A stretch of DNA of 64,000 nt, taken from the NCBI RefSeq assembly GCF_000243335.1, contig NZ_JH597775.1, positions 1 to 64,000 of the forward strand, written 5' to 3'. This stretch comes from Leptonema illini DSM 21528. Lineage in GTDB: Bacteria; Spirochaetota; Leptospiria; Leptospirales; Leptonemataceae. Each line of letters opens with the position of its first letter. Positions within the stretch are counted from its first letter, which is position 1. The notes under the pieces were generated by a model. It saw only the letters and a list, made by a program, of their open reading frames with translations. It searched no databases and had not been told where the DNA came from. Shown here piece by piece: positions 8,327 to 16,281 of the stretch. Made by a program: the position numbers and the translations under genes.

Positions 8327-9313
8327 ATGAACGAGAGAAAAAGACCTTCATGGGCCGGGATCGCAACCCCGCTGCTTCTTTTGCTCATGGTTGCGCTGGC
8401 CGAATGCAAGCCCACCGAAGCCGGTAAAACGGATGCAGGGGAGCGTCGCATCGGCGTTTTGCTTGTAAACCACGGCTCGCGCTCGGCCACCTGGCGTAAT
8501 GAGCTTCTGCGCCTCGAAGAGAACGTGCGCCCCCAGATTATGGCGCAATCCGGCGTTGTCGCTCTGACGACGGCCTTCATGGAGTACACGGAGCCTTCTA
8601 TCGCCACACGCCTCAAAGAGTTTGACGCACAGGGCATCACCGACGTCGTCCTGGTTCCGGTGTTTCTTACCGTGAGCTCGCACTCCTTCGACGATATTCC
8701 GACCATCATCGGACAGAAGGATGATCCGCATTCGCGCGAGCACATGCGTCTTGAAAAGATGGAGCGTTATACGCCGAAGGCGCGCGTCCAGATCACGCCG
8801 CTTCTTGACTTCCGCAATATCTTGCAGGAGAACATGCTGCGTCGCGTGAAGTCGATGTCGTCGAATCCGTCCGAAGAAGGACTGACGCTCATCGCCTACG
8901 GCGACGAAACCTACGAGAAGGAATGGGGCGAGCTGATGAAAAACGTCGCCGATCATGTGAAAAAGAATACGGGAATTGACACCTATTCTTATGGATGGTG
9001 CGGGCATCTCGTTCACTATGATCCGCAGAAGACGACGACGGCCATCGAAGAGGTCCTCGCGAAAAAGAAGAAATCCCTTGTGCTTCCCGTCCTTGTCGCC
9101 CATGACGAGATGTTTCAGGTGAAGATCATCGGCGACGGTATCAAGAAAGTAAAGGATAACGGATCCCGCGTCGTCTATCGCGCCGACGCCATCCTGCCAG
9201 ATCCAGGCCTTGAGAAGTGGGTCGTCGACATCACGGCCGAATATACGAAAAAGGCCCTGGCAGCCGCCGACTCTGAGATCGCATCGACGGAAAAGGAGAA
9301 TGGTGGACGGTGA
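8327..9313 (+). CDS. CbiX/CbiK-like (sirohydrochlorin chelatase-fold) lipoprotein
   Basis: A 328-residue exported protein. The hydrophobic signal ends at a loose lipobox with Cys27 (LAEC), so it should be a lipoprotein outside the inner membrane, unlike cytosolic chelatases. The first half begins RIGVLLVNHGSRSATW with the CbiX metal His49, and the second half has GWCGHLVHYDP and LVAHDEMFQ, giving two chelatase-like halves. Known periplasmic relatives (CbiK-P of Desulfovibrio) bind heme or load cobalt; the role here is inferred. GGAGGAGAT precedes the ATG; an ATG at 8309 is less likely. It overlaps the PepSY-like gene by GTGA and follows a Fur-like operator. Confidence 0.75.
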   Translation: MNERKRPSWAGIATPLLLLLMVALAECKPTEAGKTDAGERRIGVLLVNHGSRSATWRNELLRLEENVRPQIMAQSGVVALTTAFMEYTEPSIATRLKEFDAQGITDVVLVPVFLTVSSHSFDDIPTIIGQKDDPHSREHMRLEKMERYTPKARVQITPLLDFRNILQENMLRRVKSMSSNPSEEGLTLIAYGDETYEKEWGELMKNVADHVKKNTGIDTYSYGWCGHLVHYDPQKTTTAIEEVLAKKKKSLVLPVLVAHDEMFQVKIIGDGIKKVKDNGSRVVYRADAILPDPGLEKWVVDITAEYTKKALAAADSEIASTEKENGGR

Positions 9314-9870
9314 AAGGCTGGCGTTCGTATAACCTTGCAATCCATCGCGACCTGGGGTACTTCTTCTCGTCGCTGACGATCGTCTACTGTCTGTCGGGAC
9401 TGGCGCTTAACCATATCAACGAATGGAATCCGGATTTCATCGTGCATAAAGAAGAGATCCGGGTCGAGCCTCGCCCGGCCGAAGCCTTTCGCCTGACGCA
9501 GGACGAGGTACTTGCGCTTGACGAGCGCATCGGCGAGGCCCGGCATCGGGCCTTTGATTATCCGACCGCCGATCAGGTGAAGATCTACTACGAGAACGGA
9601 TCGCTGCATCTGAATCTGGCAAGCGGAGTGGGCCTTTATGAAAAGCTGCGCCGCCGGCCCATCTTCTATGAATCGAACGTGCTTCACCGTAACAGCGTTC
9701 CCGGATGGAAATGGGCGGCCGACATCTTCGCCATCGCGTTGATCATCATCAACGTCACCGGCCTTCTCGTCCTCCGCGGACGCTACGGCCTCACAGGTCG
9801 CGGCAAGTGGCTCATCGCCGCCGGCGCCGTCGGTCCCGCCGGAGCGCTGATCTATCATGCGTTAACCTAG
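9310..9870 (+). CDS. PepSY-associated TM helix membrane protein
   Basis: A 186-residue membrane protein. N-terminal IHRDLGYFFSSLTIVYCLSGLALNHINEW is the PepSY-associated TM signature: a helix with a histidine at each end. A soluble segment follows (about residues 40-125), then VLHRNSVPGWKWAADIFAIALIIINVTGLLVL and a last short helix. Members often accompany iron or heme acquisition genes and resemble the heme-spanning helices of ferric reductases; His12, His35 and His133 could be axial ligands. The start is a GTG whose GTGA overlaps the stop of the chelatase-like gene, which implies translational coupling. A large palindrome follows the stop. Heme binding is inferred only. Confidence 0.75.
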   Translation: MKGWRSYNLAIHRDLGYFFSSLTIVYCLSGLALNHINEWNPDFIVHKEEIRVEPRPAEAFRLTQDEVLALDERIGEARHRAFDYPTADQVKIYYENGSLHLNLASGVGLYEKLRRRPIFYESNVLHRNSVPGWKWAADIFAIALIIINVTGLLVLRGRYGLTGRGKWLIAAGAVGPAGALIYHALT

Positions 9871-9968
9871 GCCCGCTCACTCCCCCTGTGTGCGCCGATT
9901 GACGCCTCCGTGCGTCAATCGGCGCCGCTTCGCACTCCTGCTACGCTACACACGGGGAGTGAGCGGGC
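9871..9968. repeat. Nested palindrome (double hairpin)
   Basis: Inner arms GCGCCGATTGACG (9892-9904) and CGTCAATCGGCGC (9913-9925) pair perfectly over 13 bases with an eight-base loop. Outer arms of about 20 bases (9871-9892 and 9949-9968) pair with one or two bulges around GCCCGCTCACTCCCC. The element starts two bases after the PepSY-like stop and could end transcription, although no T run follows; it may also be a REP-like unit. Confidence 0.75.
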
Positions 9969-10047
9969 TGGAATGAAAGCCAATGGAATACCGGCAAGAC
10001 AGAGGGAATCTTATCCTACCAAAGCCGGCTGGATCTGCCCGTTTCAG

Positions 10048-10258
10048 CAATTCCGTTCCGTCGGGGCGCGCTCGAACCAGGCCTGATGCTCAGTCCTGTA
10101 TATCATTCCCGTCCCGCACGCATCCATCCGAACCCCGCCTGGCACTCAACCGTGCAAACCCTTCCCGTCCGACCCGCACCCACCTGAATGCCGGGCCTGG
10201 TGCTCACCACATCAACAAAGCACCACCCGCACGGCTGAAGGTGCGGTGCGGGTCGGAC
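10048..10258. repeat. Three degenerate tandem units and a 14-base inverted repeat
   Basis: Three diverged units of about 55 bases begin near 10048, 10108 and 10162. Each opens with TTCCGTC or TTCCCGTC, continues with a GCAC-CA-C-GAA-like part and ends with GGCCTGGTGCTCA or a variant. Separately, GTCCGACCCGCACC (10167-10180) pairs perfectly with GGTGCGGGTCGGAC (10245-10258). The interval 9969-10258 has no supportable gene. The right arm ends next to the stop of the minus-strand lipoprotein, so it may act as its terminator. Confidence 0.5.
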
Positions 10259-11125
10259 TTAGTCGAAAAGCCCTATCGGTACTCTTGTCGTCATGGTTCC
10301 GGCAACGGGTGCCTTCTTGGCTGCGTTCTGCACAAGGACGAAGTCGTCGACGACGTGTAAAACGCGGGCCTGTGTGGTGCTTCTGTCGTCGGCGAAGAGC
10401 GTAATGGTGTCGCCGGGTCGCAGATGCCGCCCTGCATCGTAGCCGAAATAAACGGCTCCGTCGTCTGAGGTGAGTATGCCACCGGGATGCGTTTCGTCGC
10501 CGTACTTTGCCTGCGGAGTTTCAACCGGCAGATCACCGTGCGCGACGTCGGGGGCGGCGAGGCGCTGGCCGGCCCAGACGAGCTTGCCGGCAACGACAGG
10601 ATGTGAGGCAAGAGGCTTAAAGCGATGCAGATACAGCCAGTCCGAGTCTTCGGTCTCGGCGGTGATTTCGGGAATCTTTTCAAGCGTTCCATCTGCTGAG
10701 ATACGCAGCTGAAACAGAAGATGATCGCACGTCCAGCCGTCCAGGGGCACCATACGATCGATGAAGTCCTTTTTGCCGTAGATGCGACAGCGCTCGGTGT
10801 AGAGTCGCAGGACGTCGCCCGTGCGTCTGACGATGCCTTCGTACTGCTTGAGGCGAAGCGAGCCAACTCTGTTACGAGCGACGATGCGCAGAGAAAAGGT
10901 GACTCTATGACGCAGAGGCGATTTGCGCATGAGCACCAGCTCGCCGAGTCGCAGATCGCGCCAGCCGCCGTTGCCTGCCTGAAACGAAAAAGTAGAGATG
11001 CCCACTCCTGTTCCGACGCCTGGAAGTATAAAGGGGCTCTCTGCCTCTGGCTTTAGAACGGGGCCGGGTACGCTGCAGGCAGCAAGAGCGAACGCAAAGA
11101 GAAGAGCGGCCAGCTTTGTCGCCAT
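10259..11125 (-). CDS. Predicted lipoprotein of unknown function
   Basis: A 288-residue exported protein. MATKLAALLFAFALAACSVP is a short signal peptide with lipobox LAAC, so the mature protein should be lipid-anchored. The frame is open to 11335, but the signal peptide fixes the start at 11125 (or a nearby ATG at 11140). The middle part (about residues 60-150) is rich in beta-strand patterns with charged turns. Near the end, GRHLRPGDTITLFADD and ARVLHVVDDFVLVQNA look like a small beta barrel or LysM/OB-like fold, but I do not recognise a family. A perfect inverted repeat at 10167-10258 ends beside its stop. It stands alone and faces the small lipoprotein gene at 11344 divergently. Confidence 0.65.
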   Translation of the reverse strand: MATKLAALLFAFALAACSVPGPVLKPEAESPFILPGVGTGVGISTFSFQAGNGGWRDLRLGELVLMRKSPLRHRVTFSLRIVARNRVGSLRLKQYEGIVRRTGDVLRLYTERCRIYGKKDFIDRMVPLDGWTCDHLLFQLRISADGTLEKIPEITAETEDSDWLYLHRFKPLASHPVVAGKLVWAGQRLAAPDVAHGDLPVETPQAKYGDETHPGGILTSDDGAVYFGYDAGRHLRPGDTITLFADDRSTTQARVLHVVDDFVLVQNAAKKAPVAGTMTTRVPIGLFD

Positions 11126-11343
11126 GCCGTTCCCGTGCATCGGGCCTGCGACGGCTCCGGAGTCTCTTGCAGATAGTGAGGCTAATAAGGCGGATGACAT
11201 CATTGCGAGCACGCTGAGAGGGCGAGCTTTCGCGATTCCTGAGATGGGGCAACAAAAAACGGGCGCCGGAGCGCGGCTCAGAAAAAAGTGTTGCCTGCTA
11301 AAAATCCTTGCCTGTATTCCGGGCAGGGATAGCATGCAGGAAG

Positions 11344-11670
11344 ATGCAGCTATCTACCCTTTGCCTTCTTTTCCCAGTGATGCTTCTGAGCTGTGTCGCT
11401 CCTGAGCCGGCTCGACCGAACGGCCCCGCTTCGCCCGACCCGAAGGCGTCCGTTACGAAAGAAGCGCCCGAGGCCGACCTCGTCGACTGCAACTACTACT
11501 GGCCGGCGCGTCGTCGGCATGTCTGCATTAAAGATATGCCCGTAACGGAATGCGAGGATCTTTTCTTCATGGCCGGATTTCAGCGCGAAAAAGAATGCGT
11601 TTGTGACGCGACCGGTCGCGAGAAGAACCGCATCGATGGCGGCGGTTATATACAGTATGACTGCGAATAA
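11344..11670 (+). CDS. Small cysteine-containing lipoprotein
   Basis: A 108-residue predicted lipoprotein: MQLSTLCLLFPVMLLSCVAP gives a signal segment and lipobox LLSC. A proline-rich linker follows and then a domain with five cysteines (CNYYW, HVCIKD, ECEDLF, ECVCDA, YDCE), which probably form disulfides outside the membrane. No family recognised. AGGAAG touches the ATG, so spacing is tight; an upstream frame to 11308 exists but lacks a signal peptide. The gene starts within the region upstream of the divergent lipoprotein, so the two may share a control region. A 9-base tandem repeat lies between it and the next gene. Confidence 0.65.
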   Translation: MQLSTLCLLFPVMLLSCVAPEPARPNGPASPDPKASVTKEAPEADLVDCNYYWPARRRHVCIKDMPVTECEDLFFMAGFQREKECVCDATGREKNRIDGGGYIQYDCE

Positions 11671-11685
11671 CGAACTTTTCCCTGA

Positions 11686-11712
11686 TATCTCCAGTATCTC
11701 CAGTATCTCCAG
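11686..11712. repeat. Tandem repeat, 3 x TATCTCCAG
   Basis: Three perfect copies of TATCTCCAG run from 11686 to 11712, directly before the ribosome site of the MORN-repeat lipoprotein gene. Copy number could vary by slippage and change the leader of that gene. Confidence 0.8.
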
Positions 11713-11727
11713 ACCGAGGAAACCTTG

Positions 11728-13083
11728 ATGACAAGAAAACAAATCCCTTTCTCCTTCTCCGGACGCCGGGTTATGGGGCCGATCCTGCTATCGGCCGTCG
11801 CCCTGTACGTTCTTTCCTGCGCCTCTGCGACTTCTTACGATAAGGTGAAGCCGGGCGTGAAGTTTCAGATCAGCTGCTCCGATGGAAAGGCGATCCGGCA
11901 TCATTACTCTCCTGATTCGGGTGAACTGACGGAGCGCGGACCGGTGCTTCTTGCAAAAGGCATGAGCTGTGGTAATGCCGAGGATCTCGACGAGAAGGAG
12001 ATGCTCAAATTACAGCGCGATGGCGAATGGACGGGCTTTTATAAAGGCACGACGAATCCGCTCTGGAAGGGCCTTTTCAAGAAGAACAAGCGTGAAGGCG
12101 TGCTCACCTACTTCGATACAAAAGGAAACAAGTCGAAGATCGTTACCTATGTCGGCGGATCAAAAGAAGGCCCGGAAGAAGGATACTTCGGTTCGGGAGC
12201 CATCCGCTACAAGGGCCAGAACAGTGAGGACATGAAGACAGGATTCTGGGAAGAGAAGGCGTCTGATAAGTCTGACTGCGTCACAAAGGGCAACTACGCG
12301 AAAGACGAGAAGACCGGTCCCTGGGAAGAATGCTCGCAGGACGACAAGAACGACACATGGTACGTCAGCTTTCGCGGAAGCTACGCACAGGGGTTGCGCG
12401 ACGGTCCGGTCGAGGTCTTTCATTCAAACGGCGAACTGCTTGGCAAAGGATCTTACAGAGCCGACCTTGCCTGTAAGGCAAGTCCGCCGCCTGAAGGCGT
12501 CGATGCATGCGGACGCAGAACGGGACGCTGGGTGCTCTATCATCCGTCCGGAAAGCTTGCCGCCGAGGGCGAATATGACGGAGCGACGGGCAAGCGTCGC
12601 GGTACATGGACCGAATACTATGCATCGGGCGATAAGATGGCGATGGGCCAGCGCAATCATACGCGCGAAGGGATCTGGACCTTCTATAAAAAAGGCGGCG
12701 AGATCATGGGTCAGTACGGCTTCAAGGGTAACGATGCGATGATCAGCTATTGCGTTATCTATGAGAAGGGCGTTAAAAAGGAAGAAGGCCCCTGCATGGG
12801 AGCGCTGATCAAGTACGAGGCCGAGAAAGACGAACTCAAGCTCGCAGGGCGTATGATGCAGTCCGATCTGTGGAAGGGGTATCATCCGGGCGGAGCAAAG
12901 GCCTGGGAGGGCACCTACGTTACCGGACAGAAGACCGGCATCTGGAAGTTCTTCAATGAAGGCGGCGCTCTGATCGGTCAGGGAGAGTTTCGCATGAACA
13001 AGAAGGTCGGTCCCTGGAAGGAGATGCAGAACGGCCGTATGGTGCAGATCGAATACGACGACTTCGGTAGACCCAAGAAGTAA
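11728..13083 (+). CDS. MORN/YwqK-repeat lipoprotein
   Basis: A 451-residue exported protein with an N-terminal signal ending VLSCAS (lipobox LSC), followed by roughly ten units of the MORN/YwqK type, each with G-x-W-x-x-Y/F and G-x-x-x-G spacing. Examples are GEWTGFYKG, KREGVLTYFDTKG, GFWEE, GRWVLYHPSGKLAAEGEYDG, GTWTEYYASGDKMAMG, GIWTFYKKGGEIMGQY and GIWKFFNEGGALIGQGEF. Such repeats form long beta meanders and are common in surface proteins of spirochaetes and Bacteroidetes; the function is unknown. A TTG three bases upstream is the other possible start; GAGGA precedes both. A strong terminator follows the stop. Confidence 0.8.
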   Translation: MTRKQIPFSFSGRRVMGPILLSAVALYVLSCASATSYDKVKPGVKFQISCSDGKAIRHHYSPDSGELTERGPVLLAKGMSCGNAEDLDEKEMLKLQRDGEWTGFYKGTTNPLWKGLFKKNKREGVLTYFDTKGNKSKIVTYVGGSKEGPEEGYFGSGAIRYKGQNSEDMKTGFWEEKASDKSDCVTKGNYAKDEKTGPWEECSQDDKNDTWYVSFRGSYAQGLRDGPVEVFHSNGELLGKGSYRADLACKASPPPEGVDACGRRTGRWVLYHPSGKLAAEGEYDGATGKRRGTWTEYYASGDKMAMGQRNHTREGIWTFYKKGGEIMGQYGFKGNDAMISYCVIYEKGVKKEEGPCMGALIKYEAEKDELKLAGRMMQSDLWKGYHPGGAKAWEGTYVTGQKTGIWKFFNEGGALIGQGEFRMNKKVGPWKEMQNGRMVQIEYDDFGRPKK

Positions 13084-13111
13084 AGTAAGTCGAAAGCGCA
13101 CTGACAGGAGA

Positions 13112-13136
13112 AAAGGCCCGGATTTCGGGCCTTTTT
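13112..13136 (+). terminator. Intrinsic terminator after the MORN-repeat gene
   Basis: AAAGGCCCG (13112-13120), a five-base loop and CGGGCCTTT (13126-13134) run into a T tract. The A/T flanks also make it work in the opposite direction, for the convergent FapA gene. Confidence 0.85.
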
Positions 13137-13160
13137 CGTCAGCAGTCGACCCGGAAACGC

Positions 13161-14600
13161 CTAACTCGGATACGGTTCGTACTTCGGAGCGGTGCGGTCG
13201 GGAAAGAAGGTCAGTACGACATGATGCACGGGGGCCTGGATCTTCTCGATGCCGCCTTTGAAGTGAAACTCCGTTCCGGGAAGGATGGCGTCTTTGACGA
13301 AGATCTTCACAGGAGCGCTGTTGCGACGCGAATTCTGCACCGTTGAAAAAAGAGCCTTCTTCTTCTCGATGGCCTCGCGTACCTTATGATACTGCTGCAC
13401 GCGTTCTTTCGCCTCTCTCTTCAGATCGTCGCTGATGCGCGCGGCCGTTAGCCGTGTCAGCTTCTCTTTGAACTTGCGCAGATATTCGGCCAGGGCGACG
13501 ATAGTCTTCTCAAGCTCCTGTATCTCGTCTCGTAGCGTATGATAGATCTGCTGATTGTGATAGTGCAATCCCGGATAAAAGATCGTTCGAATCTCGTTCT
13601 GATTGCCGATGCGCGAGACTTTCAGATCAGAAAAATGCAGGATCTCACCTCCGGCAATGACCGATGAATCGGGTTCGCTCAGGTCAATGGTACCGTGAGA
13701 GATGACGGTGCTTGCCAGAATCGAGCGCCGCAGATGAATAGAGCCGTCGCAGATAACGTGGCTGTTCTCGATGAAGTCGGCTGACAGATCGCCGCCGCAG
13801 AGTATATGTCCTTTACCGCCGGAGTTGATGCCACCGGCTACAGTGATGTTCCCGGCGACGCGTAGAAAGCCCGTTTCTACAAGGCCTTCGACGGTCAGAT
13901 CCTTGCCGGCAAGGATCTCCGTTCCGCGATCGACGTTGCCGCGAATGATGATGGACAGATTATAAGAGAGGTTGCCCGTTTCGAGGCCGGCGCTACCTTC
14001 AATGATCAGCTCGGGCGAAACAAAGAAGGTCTCGCCTTCATGTTTGAAGATGCCCTCAATAGCGGCAAGATATTCGATGGAGCCGGCCTCGCCCTGTTGT
14101 GACTGCAGATGATCGCCAGGCCTTACCGGAGCAGGGGTAGGCTCGCGGGCATCGACGACCTCTCCGAAGACGTTGATGCCGTCCTTGCCGCGCACAGGCG
14201 GATGAACGCGTGCTATGAGCTGGCCCTTTGCCACAGTCTTGTAGCGGCGGATGTTTCGAAAGTCCGTGCGGCCATCTTCGCGTACCTTGATCTCGGGCTC
14301 GTCAGTGATAAAGAACTCAGCCCGTCCGTCGATCGATTCGCCGGGAAACATGCCCTGGGCGACGACGGCCTGGAGCTTCTGCCTGTCCTTCATCGTGCGG
14401 ATCTGAGCGGTAAGCCGGTCGATGGCCTCGTTGATGATGCCGTATTTAACGCCCTGGTCGGCGAGAAGCTGTAGAATGGTCGCCTCACTGAACGACGGAT
14501 CGGGGCCTCCCTGATAGGTGGCTACGGCCTGCAGGTTGCCGTTCTCTAACGACAATCTGACGGGTGTAGAGCGAGACGATTCCTGATTCTCCGTTGTCAT
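13161..14600 (-). CDS. FapA family protein (DUF342)
   Basis: A 479-residue FapA/DUF342 protein. Order of parts: an N-terminal mixed alpha/beta segment, the GQLIARVHPPVRGKDGINVFGEVV signature (about residue 130), a right-handed beta-helix of polymer-forming-cytoskeletal type with repeated hydrophobic strands (GTEILAGKDLTVEGLVETG, NITVAGGINSGGKG), a long coiled coil (ELEKTIVALAEYLRKFKEKL onward) and a short C-terminal beta part. Vibrio FapA affects flagellar function through localisation of phosphotransferase component EIIA; in spirochaetes the role is not known. The start ATG at 14600 gives the usual family N-terminus; ATG 14642 or a TTG at 14654 are possible. Cytosolic. Confidence 0.88.
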   Translation of the reverse strand: MTTENQESSRSTPVRLSLENGNLQAVATYQGGPDPSFSEATILQLLADQGVKYGIINEAIDRLTAQIRTMKDRQKLQAVVAQGMFPGESIDGRAEFFITDEPEIKVREDGRTDFRNIRRYKTVAKGQLIARVHPPVRGKDGINVFGEVVDAREPTPAPVRPGDHLQSQQGEAGSIEYLAAIEGIFKHEGETFFVSPELIIEGSAGLETGNLSYNLSIIIRGNVDRGTEILAGKDLTVEGLVETGFLRVAGNITVAGGINSGGKGHILCGGDLSADFIENSHVICDGSIHLRRSILASTVISHGTIDLSEPDSSVIAGGEILHFSDLKVSRIGNQNEIRTIFYPGLHYHNQQIYHTLRDEIQELEKTIVALAEYLRKFKEKLTRLTAARISDDLKREAKERVQQYHKVREAIEKKKALFSTVQNSRRNSAPVKIFVKDAILPGTEFHFKGGIEKIQAPVHHVVLTFFPDRTAPKYEPYPS

Positions 14601-14700
14601 AGTGCTGGACAGCTTCCCTGATTCCTGTACTGTGCAAACCATCGGCTGAAACAAGAGATTTTTTGATCTCTTTTCTTATATTCCGTCCGATACAGGTCTG

Positions 14701-15273
14701 ATGAGTCATTTTATTCTCATTCTCTGGCGCGCTTGCAAAATCACGGGTGCATTGTTGCCTGCGCGCAAAATTCGCGGGCTGTATGCTGTTCTCTGCCTGC
14801 TGACGGCAACGTCACTTGCAGCACAGACATCTGAAGAGCCCGACCCATCGCAACTGGCCCGTGATTTCTATAATGGCTATCTTGATTCGCTTCCCGATCC
14901 GCGCAAGCAGCAAAGGGCGCTGCTCGAGCAGAACCTGCTTAAAAGTCTGAAGCGCATATTGCCCAAAGAAGACCCTTTTGATGGCAGACAGGTCGCCGAC
15001 GGTCTCCAGGTCTCTGATCTGGCCTTTGCCCGGGTGCAGCGCACCGATCCCTTTGTGCGCGGCATCTTGAAAGAGCTTCCTCATCTTAAAGAAGAGGAGT
15101 TCATGTACATCGTACGATTCGGATCTTATATGGCCTTCCTCTGTTACCGGGCTGATCCGATGAAGTTTCGCGTCGACGAGACTCCGAACTATATGCTGAT
15201 CAAGAAAAAGCCCGCATCTGACGGCGAAAAGGAGCAGTCGACAGAGGATCATCAGAAAAATCAGGCACAATAA
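14701..15273 (+). CDS. Predicted exported protein, unknown
   Basis: A 190-residue protein. A hydrophobic segment around residues 25-42 (GLYAVLCLLTATSLAAQT) reads as a signal peptide with an AAQ-type cleavage site, preceded by a basic N-terminus; the true start may be internal because the ATG has only a weak ribosome site. The mature part is helical and charged, with no motif I recognise, and ends in a lysine/glutamine-rich tail. It ends two bases before the patatin gene, so the two should be cotranscribed and may act together at the envelope. Confidence 0.6.
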   Translation: MSHFILILWRACKITGALLPARKIRGLYAVLCLLTATSLAAQTSEEPDPSQLARDFYNGYLDSLPDPRKQQRALLEQNLLKSLKRILPKEDPFDGRQVADGLQVSDLAFARVQRTDPFVRGILKELPHLKEEEFMYIVRFGSYMAFLCYRADPMKFRVDETPNYMLIKKKPASDGEKEQSTEDHQKNQAQ

Positions 15274-15275
15274 GT

Positions 15276-16202
15276 ATGTCGAGAGAAGTTGCCTTTCGCA
15301 AAAAGCCGCGCCGTGCCCTTATCCTATCCGGAGGCGGGGCGCGCGGAGCCTACCAGGCCGGCGTCCTGAAATACCTTAAAGAGATCGAATGGGAGCCCGA
15401 CCTTGTCTGCGGCACCTCGGTCGGCGCCATCAACGCTACGGCCATCGGCTGCGGCCTTGATATCTATGAGATCATCAATCTCTGGAAGTCCATCGAGCGG
15501 GGACGCGTTTACAACGTCTCTTTCTGGAAGCAGTTGCAGTATTATTTTACCCGCCGCGGCTTTGTGCCGCTTATGGAAACGGAGCCGTTACAGCAGCTCA
15601 TCCTCGAACGCATGGATCTCCGGCGGCTGCGCAGGGCAGAGAAGGAGATCGTCATTACGGCCGTCAACATCCTCAAAAGCCGGCTGAAGTTCTTCAACAA
15701 CGCCGTTATCGACATCGAGCATGTGATGGCATCAAGCGCCATTCCGGTGCTCTTCCCGTGGCAGTATATCGACGGCGAGCCGTACTGGGATGGAGGCGTC
15801 ATGGCGAACACGCCCATCCTGCCCGCCCTTGAGCGCGGCGTGAAGGAGATCATCGTCGTCCTGCTCTCGCCCGTCGGCGGCGCTCGCCTCGACCTTCCGT
15901 CAACAAGGCGCCAGGCCATCGAGCGCGTCTTCGAGCAATCGCTGATCGGTTCGTATCAGGCCTTTATGGCGCATCTATCGTGGGAGCAGAAGCTGAAAGG
16001 AGAGACGGGATTCTTCGAACGTCTGGCCCGGCGCACGCTGACGATGGGTGACGTACGTATCGCCACCATCGCCCCGGATCGCATGCTCGGATTTCAGTCG
16101 CTTCTGAATTTTTCGGCCCGTCAGGTAGACGTGCTTCTTCGCGCCGGATATAACGACGCCCGCACGCAGCTCTCTCTTTTCTTTAACCGAACTGACGCCT
16201 GA
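15276..16202 (+). CDS. Patatin-like phospholipase
   Basis: A 308-residue patatin-family lipid acyl hydrolase, predicted to release fatty acids from phospholipids or lysophospholipids. The oxyanion loop GGGARGAYQAG (residues 19-29), the nucleophile elbow GTSVG with Ser48, and the catalytic Asp in DGGVMANTP (about residue 172) are all present, so the Ser-Asp dyad looks intact. There is no signal peptide, so it should be cytosolic or bound at the inner face of the membrane. It follows the unknown exported protein gene by two bases. The usual family length is 250-320 residues. Substrate unknown. Confidence 0.92.
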   Translation: MSREVAFRKKPRRALILSGGGARGAYQAGVLKYLKEIEWEPDLVCGTSVGAINATAIGCGLDIYEIINLWKSIERGRVYNVSFWKQLQYYFTRRGFVPLMETEPLQQLILERMDLRRLRRAEKEIVITAVNILKSRLKFFNNAVIDIEHVMASSAIPVLFPWQYIDGEPYWDGGVMANTPILPALERGVKEIIVVLLSPVGGARLDLPSTRRQAIERVFEQSLIGSYQAFMAHLSWEQKLKGETGFFERLARRTLTMGDVRIATIAPDRMLGFQSLLNFSARQVDVLLRAGYNDARTQLSLFFNRTDA

Positions 16203-16250
16203 GCGGGGCGAAAAAGTGAGGTGTGAAACCGCAACCTCTCAGTAGTTTAC

Positions 16251-16281
16251 GTTCGTGAAAGGTCAATGGCCTTTCACGAAC
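16251..16281. terminator. Perfect hairpin with a stop codon in its loop
   Basis: Arms GTTCGTGAAAGG (16251-16262) and CCTTTCACGAAC (16270-16281) pair over 12 bases. The right arm encodes the last residues of the RMD1-like protein, and its stop codon starts in the loop. No T run is present on either strand, so it may protect transcript ends more than terminate. Confidence 0.6.
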
